From DATGMB01 sp035293845 (GTDB lineage: Bacteria > Acidobacteriota > Terriglobia > Bryobacterales > Bryobacteraceae), in NCBI GenBank assembly GCA_035293845.1, contig DATGMB010000326.1:1-7083 (forward strand): DNA of 7,083 nucleotides. The letters run 5' to 3'. The position numbers and the translations under genes were made by a program. The stretch's first letter is position 1; the number at the start of each line of letters is the position of its first letter. Shown here piece after piece: positions 1-5,552 of this stretch. Under the pieces are notes generated by a model, which saw nothing but the letters and a program-made list of their open reading frames with translations, ran no database searches and was not told where the DNA came from.

Positions 1-151
1 GCGGTTGCCGGGTCGCAACGACGAAATACTGGAGCAGATCGTAACCAGGCTGTCCCTCGAGGATTGCGTCACCGCGATCAGTTGGAAGTTGTTGCCCTCC
101 TCAGGCGAACACCCAACCAGGTTGAGCACCGCGATCCAGGAGGAAACCTAG
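1..151 (+). CDS. C-terminal fragment, possibly MgtC/SapB family protein
   Basis: An open frame (frame 2) enters from the left edge and stops at TAG 149-151, giving 49 codons. Third-position GC is high, as expected for real coding DNA here. The peptide contains NDEILEQIVTRLSLEDC followed by VTAISWKLL. This alternation of a helix and a strand ending in a tryptophan-containing segment resembles the soluble C-terminal ACT-like domain of MgtC/SapB inner-membrane proteins, which have been linked to magnesium limitation and virulence in some bacteria. The recognisable part ends near base 94; the last 18 residues (PSSGEHPTRLSTAIQEET) look like an unrelated tail, so the natural C-terminus may have been replaced. 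The assignment rests on a short stretch recognised by eye. The transmembrane N-terminal part would lie outside the window. Confidence 0.42.
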   Translation, partial: RLPGRNDEILEQIVTRLSLEDCVTAISWKLLPSSGEHPTRLSTAIQEET

Positions 152-617
152 GAGCGGCTTCGACCGCGAACCGGCAACAGCCAGTGTCGGGATTTCGCCC
201 ATGGTAGCTGCCCCGGGGCAGGATCGGTTGCGGAGCGAGGCGCGGGCGCTTTGGATCCAAAGGGCCTTGTTCGCCTCGGCCTCCGCTCCTCCACGCGAGG
301 GGTTGTGTGAAAGCGGAGATCCGAAGGCAGCGTCACGGAGACGTCGGGGCCGCGGGCGCGACCCGGCACTCACCGAGGCACTCGCCGGCAATCTCCGCCT
401 CCACGGCGCGAGAACAGGACCGCGCGCAGCGCGCGGCGCCGCGCCCGTTCCGACAAATCACCCTCGGCATTGGCCTGGAGCCGCCAGGCGATGCGGCGGT
501 AGAGGTAGGCTTTGTTCCCTGAGCGGGAATCCTCGCGACCGCCCGGTACTTCTCGCGCAGGCCGTTCACGGTCAGGCCGCGCAACCGCTCAATCTCCTTC
601 AGAATGGTGGCGTTCAT
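150..617 (-). pseudogene. Decayed DUF2924 family gene
   Basis: From ATG 615-617 the minus strand reads MNATILKEIERLRGLTV, then NGLREKYRAV, a typical start for DUF2924 proteins. These small proteins are commonly encoded next to site-specific recombinases in phage-like or integrative elements; their role is not established. The frame is lost near 535: the family sequence resumes in another frame as EDSRSGNKAYLYRRIAWRLQ and continues ANAEGDLSERARRRA to about 430. This fits loss of about 4 nt in the usual VFGED segment. It shifts again near 420. Around 165-250, the peptide PRLAPQPILPRGSYHGR looks like a degraded form of the family's C-terminal segment (usually close to PRLPAPGT...YKGR), so the remnant probably reaches about 150. 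No single frame can give a full protein. The recognition of the N-terminal half is good; the C-terminal extent is tentative. Confidence 0.63.
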
Positions 618-770
618 CAATTCTCGTCCGTTCTCTCGGGCGATCTTCGAGTAGAGCAGCGGCTCGACAGGGCGGATGAGGGTGAGGCGGCGCTCTTTGA
701 TATCGCGGTGGGTTGAAGCAAAATGTCTCTGCGGCCGTCTTTCTCTCGCGCCGTCTCTCGCTTGGCCAGT

Positions 771-827
771 CCGGGGGTTCTGCTCGACTGGATTTCGAAC
801 GCCCCCCGGCCTGTTTAGCAGGCCCGG
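771..827. repeat. Two adjoining palindromes / stem-loops
   Basis: CCGGGGG at 771-777 pairs with CCCCCGG at 803-809, enclosing 25 nt. Overlapping its right arm is a compact hairpin, GGCCTG-TTTAG-CAGGCC at 808-824. It extends to CCGGCCTG / CAGGCCCGG (806-827) with one bulged base. No T-run follows on either strand, so a classical intrinsic terminator is not supported. On the minus strand the loop of the larger structure contains GTTCGAAATCC, which resembles a tRNA T-loop with one extra base. The rest of this 618-862 stretch holds no gene I can support. Confidence 0.55.
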
Positions 828-862
828 TGCAGAGAACGACCGATCAGCGCAAGTCTATGGCG

Positions 863-870
863 TTATTTGG
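863..870. repeat. Left target-site duplication of the IS66 element
   Basis: TTATTTGG lies immediately outside the left inverted repeat and is repeated exactly at 3307-3314. Eight base pairs is the duplication length typical of IS66-family transposition. The target is an AT-rich spot in otherwise GC-rich DNA. Confidence 0.95.
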
Positions 871-888
871 GTAAGCGTCTCGTGAACC
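871..888 (+). repeat. IS66 left terminal inverted repeat (IRL)
   Basis: GTAAGCGTCTCGTGAACC is the exact reverse complement of 3289-3306. Identity breaks at position 19 of the repeat. IS66 ends typically begin with GTAA and carry a GCGTCT-like core, as here. Confidence 0.95.
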
Positions 889-928
889 GCTCTTCCTGAT
901 CCGTCAGCGGTCGTTGCAAGGTGGTGTC

Positions 929-1258
929 ATGAGCGAGACCACCGTCGAGCAGCGACCCGCCAACCCAAAGGCAGACCAGTGGGCCGAAAGAATCGCAGCG
1001 CAACAACGCAGCGGAGTTTCCGTGAAGCAGTTCTGTAGGGAACAGGGACTGACGGAGTACTCTTTCTACGCCTGGCGGAAACGGCTCCAGCAAACAGGGC
1101 CGGTTCGGTTCGCTTTGGTGGACAGGAGCCCGCGGCGGCCGGAGTACACGGCGGAGGCGGCGCTGGAACTTGTGTTGGCGACCGGCGAGCGGCTGCGCAT
1201 CAGCGCGGGCGTGGACGCCGCGACCTTGCGGACCGTGCTGGACGTGTTGCGGGGATGA
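929..1258 (+). CDS. tnpA: IS66 family accessory protein TnpA
   Basis: This is the first IS66 gene, encoding 109 residues. Residues 31-53 (SVKQFCREQG then LTEYSFYAWRKRL) form the helix-turn-helix typical of IS66 TnpA, a basic DNA-binding accessory protein needed together with TnpB and TnpC for transposition. The ATG at 929 was preferred over the in-frame TTG at 914 because AAGGTGG lies a few bases before it and the family sequence starts near this methionine. The C-terminal half (ALELVLATGERLRISAG) is the usual beta-rich tail. Its stop overlaps the tnpB start as ATGA at 1255-1258, which implies translational coupling. Confidence 0.92.
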   Translation: MSETTVEQRPANPKADQWAERIAAQQRSGVSVKQFCREQGLTEYSFYAWRKRLQQTGPVRFALVDRSPRRPEYTAEAALELVLATGERLRISAGVDAATLRTVLDVLRG

Positions 1259-1611
1259 TCCACCTGCCAGCCAGCGTGCGGGTGTACTTGTGCCTGACGC
1301 CGTGCGACATGCGCAAGAGCTTTGACAGTCTGCACGCGCTCGTCCGCGACCACCTGGAGTTGGATGTCCTCGCCGGACACCTGTTTGTGTTTACGAGCCG
1401 TCGCAGGAATCGGGTGAAAATCCTGTACTGGGATCGCGACGGCCTCGCGGTCTGGAGCAAGCGGCTGGAGGAAGGGACGTACGCGGTTCCGTTTGCAGAC
1501 GGCATCCGGGAACGACAGCGGGAGATCACGGCGCAGGAGTTAGGAGCGCTGCTGAGCGGCATCGATCTGAGCACGGCGAAGCGGCGCAAACGGTATCGGC
1601 GCAGCCGTTGA
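1255..1611 (+). CDS. tnpB: IS66 family accessory protein TnpB
   Basis: This 118-residue protein is the IS66 Orf2/TnpB type (Pfam family TnpB_IS66), full length for the family. Diagnostic stretches are CDMRKSFDSL at residues 17-26 and FVFTSRRRNRVKILYWDRDG at residues 44-63, followed by WSKRLEEGTYAVP. TnpB is required for IS66 transposition, but its biochemical role is not settled. It starts within the tnpA stop (ATGA), so it is probably translated by coupling. The C-terminus is strongly basic (KRRKRYRRSR), consistent with nucleic-acid contact. Confidence 0.96.
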   Translation: MIHLPASVRVYLCLTPCDMRKSFDSLHALVRDHLELDVLAGHLFVFTSRRRNRVKILYWDRDGLAVWSKRLEEGTYAVPFADGIRERQREITAQELGALLSGIDLSTAKRRKRYRRSR

Positions 1612-1679
1612 TAAAACGTTTCGGCTTACTGTTGTTTTTACTTGGAATCGAGCTGTTTTTCGCGTACTCTGGACACACG

Positions 1680-3239
1680 GTGGCCATCGATCCGAACAGC
1701 TTGCCGCGGGACTCAGAGACGCTGCGAAAGATTGTCGTTGATCTGGCCGAGCAGCTGGACCGTTCGCTGGCGGAGCAGAACAAGTACCAGAGCTTGCTGC
1801 GCGAACTCCTGGAGGCGCAACGCAACCGCAAGAGCGAGCAGTTGTCGAAAGAGCAACTGGCGCTGTTCGAGGCGGCCTGGCAGGCGCGGAGCGCGGAAGC
1901 CGAATCCGCTGCCGCTGCCGCCGACGACGATGATGACCTGGATGGGGATGCGGGATCGGCGTCGAAACCGAACGCGACGCCGAAGCGCGGCGGGCGGCAA
2001 CCTCTGGCGCGGCATCTGAAGCGCGAACGCGTCGTTCACGATCTGGCGGAAGCGGAAAAGCATTGCCACGACTGCGGCAAGGACCTGCGGCTGATTGCGG
2101 AAGAGACCAGCGAACGCTACGAATACATTCCCGCGTCGATGAAGGTGATTCAGGACGTTTGCCTGAAGTACGCCTGCGAGTGCACGGTGAGGACCGCCAC
2201 CAAGCCGCCGCAGCCGATCGAGAAGGGCACGGCGGGAGCCAGCTTGTTGGCGCAAGTGATCGTGGCGAAATGGGCCGACCATCAGCCGCTGCACCGGCAG
2301 GAAAAGATGTTCGAGCGGCACGGCATCGAGATCTCGCGTAAGACCATGGGCGGATGGATGGGGCAGTGCGCGGAGTTGCTCGATCCGTTGTACCAGTTGA
2401 TGAAGAAGGAGTTGTTGAGGTCCAAGGTGATCGGCACCGACGACACCAGCGTGAAGGTGCTGGACCGAAAACTTCCCTTCGCCAGGAACGGGCGGATCTG
2501 GCCGTATCTCGGAGACGCTCACCATCCGGTGATCGTGTACGACTACACGCCCACGCGATCGCGCGCCGGTCCGGCGAAATTTCTGGAAGGATACAAAGGA
2601 TATCTGCAGGCGGACGCGTACTCCGTCTACGACGCGTTTTTCAAGCCCCAACGCGGGATGACCGAGGTCGGGTGCTGGATGCACGCGCGCAGATATCTGT
2701 TCAAAGCTCTGGAATCCGATGAGCCGCACATGGGGCCGGCGCTGCACCTGATCGCGCGCCTGTATCGAGTAGAGGAGAGAGCCAAGGCGCTGTCGCTGTC
2801 AGCGGATGAACGGCTGGCATTGCGCCGGCGCGTATCGGCGCGGCTGATCGAGAAGCTCCATCAGTATCTGCTCGAATTGCAGCCGGAAGTGCTGCCGAAG
2901 AGTCCGTCTGGGGCCGCAGTGCGCTATGCGCTGAACCAGCGGACGGCCCTGACGCGATTTCTGCAGGACGGCGAGTTGGAGATCGATAACGGCGCCACGG
3001 AACGAGCCAACCGCGACATTGCGCTCGGCCGCGGCAACTGGACCTTTTTCGGCAGCGACGGTGGCGGCAAAACGGCCGCCGTGCTTCGCAGTTTCATCGC
3101 TTCCTGCAAGCGGTGCCGCGTCGAGCCGTTCGCGTGGTTCCATGATGTGCTCTCGCGCATTCCCAAGCATTCCATCACCCGACTGAGCGAACTGCTTCCC
3201 CACAACTGGAAACCAACGACCTGCCCGGTTCAGGCTTGA
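1680..3239 (+). CDS. tnpC: IS66 family DDE transposase TnpC
   Basis: This is the catalytic transposase, 519 residues from GTG 1680. In order it has an N-terminal leucine-zipper-like coiled coil (about residues 10-65, LAEQLDRSLAEQNKYQSLL), an acidic linker with five consecutive aspartates, a zinc finger with C129-x2-C132 and C166-x-C168, and the IS66 DDE domain. The likely catalytic triad is D254 (GTDDTS), D312 (LQADAYSVYD) and E441 (NGATERANRDIALGRGNW). The family's C-terminal segment follows (FFGSDGGGKTAAVLRSF). The frame is open back to a TTG at 1608 that overlaps the tnpB stop. However, that adds a hydrophobic 24-residue lead unlike IS66 transposases, which begin near IDPNSLPRD, so the GTG was chosen. 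No strong ribosome-binding site precedes either start. The gene appears intact. Confidence 0.95.
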   Translation: MAIDPNSLPRDSETLRKIVVDLAEQLDRSLAEQNKYQSLLRELLEAQRNRKSEQLSKEQLALFEAAWQARSAEAESAAAAADDDDDLDGDAGSASKPNATPKRGGRQPLARHLKRERVVHDLAEAEKHCHDCGKDLRLIAEETSERYEYIPASMKVIQDVCLKYACECTVRTATKPPQPIEKGTAGASLLAQVIVAKWADHQPLHRQEKMFERHGIEISRKTMGGWMGQCAELLDPLYQLMKKELLRSKVIGTDDTSVKVLDRKLPFARNGRIWPYLGDAHHPVIVYDYTPTRSRAGPAKFLEGYKGYLQADAYSVYDAFFKPQRGMTEVGCWMHARRYLFKALESDEPHMGPALHLIARLYRVEERAKALSLSADERLALRRRVSARLIEKLHQYLLELQPEVLPKSPSGAAVRYALNQRTALTRFLQDGELEIDNGATERANRDIALGRGNWTFFGSDGGGKTAAVLRSFIASCKRCRVEPFAWFHDVLSRIPKHSITRLSELLPHNWKPTTCPVQA

Positions 3240-3288
3240 GCTGCGAAACCTGCGGTCACTACCGTAACTTCAACGCCAGCGCGACGGT

Positions 3289-3306
3289 GGTTCACGAGAC
3301 GCTTAC
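3289..3306 (-). repeat. IS66 right terminal inverted repeat (IRR)
   Basis: GGTTCACGAGACGCTTAC is the exact reverse complement of the left end at 871-888. It lies 50 bp after the tnpC stop codon. Confidence 0.95.
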
Positions 3307-3314
3307 TTATTTGG
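3307..3314. repeat. Right target-site duplication of the IS66 element
   Basis: TTATTTGG directly follows the right inverted repeat and matches 863-870 base for base. Removing the element and one copy rejoins 862 to 3307 without creating any recognisable gene. Confidence 0.95.
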
Positions 3315-3335
3315 GATGTTTCGACGGTAGGCGCG

Positions 3336-3352
3336 GACGCACGGATTGCGTC
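3336..3352. repeat. Small hairpin downstream of tRNA-Asn
   Basis: GACGCA (3336-3341) and TGCGTC (3347-3352) form a perfect 6-bp stem with a CGGAT loop. It lies about 45 nt beyond the tRNA 3' end on the tRNA transcript. No T-run follows it on the minus strand, so a terminator role is only possible, not shown. Otherwise the 3315-3395 interval holds no gene. Confidence 0.4.
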
Positions 3353-3395
3353 GGCGTGAACTACTGGGAAGGAGAAATTCGTATGGACAAAAAAT

Positions 3396-3470
<75 letters not shown>

Positions 3471-3488
3471 GCAAAGTGGTGTTCCTTC

Positions 3489-3518
3489 ATTTAACCAGAC
3501 CCGTAACCGCTGTGTCAA
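3489..3518 (-). promoter_or_regulatory. Sigma70-like promoter of tRNA-Asn
   Basis: On the minus strand a consensus -35 TTGACA (3518-3513) is followed after 18 bp by TTAAAT (3494-3489), which matches 4 of 6 positions of the -10 consensus. Transcription would start near 3482, about 11 nt before the mature tRNA 5' end. Position and orientation fit a dedicated tRNA promoter lying after the end of the upstream operon. Confidence 0.7.
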
Positions 3519-3531
3519 ACTTCCCATGTTT

Positions 3532-3547
3532 GGCGCTCTTCAGCGCC
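3532..3547 (-). terminator. Hairpin after the SDR gene, possible transcript 3' end
   Basis: GGCGCT-GAAG-AGCGCC on the minus strand is a perfect 6-bp GC-rich stem with a 4-nt loop, starting 2 nt after the SDR stop codon and before the tRNA promoter. It lacks a downstream T-run, so it may be a stabilising or factor-dependent 3' end rather than a classical intrinsic terminator. Confidence 0.45.
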
Positions 3548-3549
3548 CC

Positions 3550-4260
3550 TCAGCGCTGGCTCAGTCCCCCGTCCACCGCCAAAATCTGTCCCGTGACGAA
3601 GTTCGACGCCCTCAGAAAATACACCACTGCGTCCGCGATCTCATCCGCTGTTCCGCCGCGGCGCGCCGGCGTCGCGGCGATCATCCGTTTTCCGCGCTCG
3701 TCGATATCGTCGAACGGAATCACCCCCGGCGCCACCGAGTTCACCGTGATATCCGGCGCGAAGGCCTTCGCCAGTGCGCGCGTCAGCATGATCACGCCCG
3801 CCTTGGACGCGCAGTAATGTGCGTGCTCGGCCCACGGCCGGATGCCGCCGAGCGAGCTGAGGTTGACGATCCGTCCTCCGCCGCTCCGCTGCATCAGGCG
3901 CGCGGCCGCCTGGCAACAAAAGAACGTGGCCTTGAGGTTCACGGAATGAATGAAATCCCAGTCCCGCTCCGTGATCTCGAGCGGGTCGAAACGGGTGAAG
4001 CGCGCGGCGTTATTCACCAGCCCATCGAGGCGCCCGAAATGCGACGCGACTTCCGCGAACAGCCGCCGGATCTCCTCCACGGATTCCAGATCCGCGCGAA
4101 AAACCGGCGCGCCGCCGCATTCCGCGGCCGTGCACCGGGCCTCCTCCTCGGAGGTGTGGTAGTGGATGGCCACGCGCGCCCCTTCGGCTGCGAGCCGCAG
4201 CGCGATCCCGCGGCCGATCCGCTTCGCGGCGCCCGTCACCAGCACAACCCGATCCTTCAT
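3550..4260 (-). CDS. SDR family NAD(P)-dependent oxidoreductase
   Basis: This 236-residue classical short-chain dehydrogenase/reductase is full length for the family. The cofactor motif TGAAKRIGRG spans residues 9-18, and NNAA is at 83-86. The catalytic serine lies in NLSSLGG (S135/S136) and the catalytic YxxxK is Y149-K153 (HYCASKAG). VNSVAPG at 173-179 and a C-terminal AVDGG are also typical. The basic residues in TGxxKR, and HYHTSEEEA after the second strand, resemble NADPH-using pteridine reductase-like and FabG-like enzymes. The substrate cannot be read from sequence. The ATG at 4260 overlaps the MFS stop (ATGA), with AAGGAG (4274-4269) 8 nt upstream. It is the last gene of the operon. 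The frame stays open further upstream inside the MFS gene, but the Rossmann motif at residue 9 fixes the start. Confidence 0.92.
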   Translation of the reverse strand: MKDRVVLVTGAAKRIGRGIALRLAAEGARVAIHYHTSEEEARCTAAECGGAPVFRADLESVEEIRRLFAEVASHFGRLDGLVNNAARFTRFDPLEITERDWDFIHSVNLKATFFCCQAAARLMQRSGGGRIVNLSSLGGIRPWAEHAHYCASKAGVIMLTRALAKAFAPDITVNSVAPGVIPFDDIDERGKRMIAATPARRGGTADEIADAVVYFLRASNFVTGQILAVDGGLSQR

Positions 4261-5552
4261 GCCGAGTACTCCTTGTGGATCTCCACCTCTTCGGGCTCGA
4301 TCCCGGCGCGCTGCGGCTCCGGCAGCCGCCCCGTGAAATGCGCCCAGCCCCAGAAGATGGCCGTCGTCGAGCTCAGCAGGCCGGCCACCGCGCCGATCGT
4401 GCGCGGATTCCAGTACTCCGAAGCCACTCCCGCGGCGGCCATCGAAAGCATCATCACCGACCACTGGCACGATTCCATCGTGGAGAACACGCGCCCGCGA
4501 AATTCGTTCGGGACGATGCGCAGCAACTGCGACATGTTCAGCACCGAGCTGACCCCCACGCCCGCGCGCGAGAGCGCGATAAAAAACAGCGCCCAGGAAA
4601 ACGTGGGTGCCTGGCTGAACAGGATGTACGAGCCCCCGTGCACGATATAGCAAACGACCACAGTGCGCTTGTAGGCATTGAAGCTGAGCCGCCTGCCCAG
4701 ATTATAGGCGAGCGCGCCGCCGCACAGCAGGCCCACGCCCGCGAATCCCCACACCATGCCCAGCCCCGCCGGGCCGCGGTTGAACACAATCTCCCCGAAG
4801 ACGCTGAACAGAATCTGTGCCGCGCCGCCGCCCGTCGCCCACCCGATGTTGATCAGCAGCAATCCGAGGATCAGCGGCACCGAGCGCATATATTGCAGCC
4901 CCTCGCGGTACTCGTGCCATGGCCGGACCACGGTGGTCTCATTCAGCGCCCGCCGCGGCGGCAGGAAGCCGCGGCCCGCCAGGTACAGCCGCGAGATACA
5001 CGCCGCCGAGATCAGGAACGACATCGCATTGGCGAAGAAAGCCCACTCGAAGCCCACCGCGGCCACGCTCGCGCCGCCCAGAAATGTGCCGATCGTGAGC
5101 GTGCTCCAGCCGGTCGTCTGCGTCAGCGAATTGGCGGTGTGCAGCTCCTCTTTGGTTGCAATTGACGGCAGAATCGCGGAGCGGCCGCTGGTGAAAAACG
5201 GCGAGGCGATCATCAGCAGCGCGCTGAGCAGGTACAGCAGCCACGTATCGTGGCGATGGATCGTGAAAATGAACAGCGCCGCAATCACCGCGCGAAACAG
5301 GTCGCTGGCGATCATGATCGACTTGCGGTTGAACCGGTCGAGCGCCACGCCCGCAAGCGGTCCGATCAGCATCGCCGGGATCGCGCGGGAGAGCATCACG
5401 CCGCTCACCACCAGGCCGGAGCGGGTCGCGGCGACCGCCAGGCTGAACACGGCGATGTTGTTGAAGTGGTCGCCGACCTCGCTGACCACCTGGCCGATCC
5501 ACGTGTAACGGTAGTTCTTGTTGTCCCGCAGCAGCGTGACAAAGGCGTTCAA
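4257..5552 (-). CDS. MFS transporter (MFS_3 / EntS-like type)
   Basis: This is a 431-residue integral inner-membrane protein with about 12 hydrophobic segments. The usual MFS motif A between the second and third helices is seen as GVALDRFNRKSIM (residues 68-80). A cytoplasmic central loop (about 193-222, rich in charged residues) separates the two six-helix halves. RGRVFSTMES (352-361) matches the conserved loop motif of the MFS_3 subfamily, which includes enterobactin exporter EntS and many uncharacterised efflux proteins. Export is therefore somewhat more likely than uptake, but the substrate is unknown. The start is TTG 5552, overlapping the stop of the preceding gene (TTGA), with GGAGGAG 8 nt upstream; no ATG is available before the first helix. 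The charged C-terminal tail (EPEEVEIHKE) encodes the ribosome-binding site of the next gene. Confidence 0.9.
   Translation of the reverse strand: MNAFVTLLRDNKNYRYTWIGQVVSEVGDHFNNIAVFSLAVAATRSGLVVSGVMLSRAIPAMLIGPLAGVALDRFNRKSIMIASDLFRAVIAALFIFTIHRHDTWLLYLLSALLMIASPFFTSGRSAILPSIATKEELHTANSLTQTTGWSTLTIGTFLGGASVAAVGFEWAFFANAMSFLISAACISRLYLAGRGFLPPRRALNETTVVRPWHEYREGLQYMRSVPLILGLLLINIGWATGGGAAQILFSVFGEIVFNRGPAGLGMVWGFAGVGLLCGGALAYNLGRRLSFNAYKRTVVVCYIVHGGSYILFSQAPTFSWALFFIALSRAGVGVSSVLNMSQLLRIVPNEFRGRVFSTMESCQWSVMMLSMAAAGVASEYWNPRTIGAVAGLLSSTTAIFWGWAHFTGRLPEPQRAGIEPEEVEIHKEYSA

Larger units (their letters stand above)
871..3306 (+). mobile_element. Complete IS66-family insertion sequence, 2436 bp
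   Basis: The element is bounded by perfect 18-bp terminal inverted repeats beginning GTAAGCGTCT and flanked by an exact 8-bp duplication. It carries the three-gene layout tnpA-tnpB-tnpC characteristic of the larger IS66 members, all on the plus strand. All three frames are open and the key motifs of TnpC are present, so it appears intact. Exact repeats and an exact target duplication suggest a recent insertion. It lies in non-coding or eroded DNA between the DUF2924 remnant and tRNA-Asn and does not visibly interrupt a functional gene. Confidence 0.96.

Noticed and set aside
201..716. 171-residue plus-strand open frame and smaller overlapping ones
   Set aside because: They lie opposite the DUF2924 remnant, have low-complexity Arg/Ala/Gly/Pro composition, and have no recognisable domain.
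1713..2747. 344-residue minus-strand open frame
   Set aside because: It is the shadow of tnpC in GC-rich DNA; tnpC has complete transposase motifs on the other strand.
857..3330. Small open frame across the rejoined IS target site (ATG 857, starting MALFGMFRR)
   Set aside because: It ends after nine codons, has no ribosome-binding site and no sign of being a gene disrupted by the IS.
4261..4653. N-terminal extension of the SDR frame upstream of ATG 4260
   Set aside because: It lies within the MFS coding sequence. The Rossmann motif sits at residue 9 from ATG 4260, and AAGGAG is correctly spaced before that ATG.
3526..5165. Long plus-strand open frames of 374 and 296 residues
   Set aside because: They are antisense to the SDR and MFS genes, rich in Arg/His/Pro/Gln, with no motifs.
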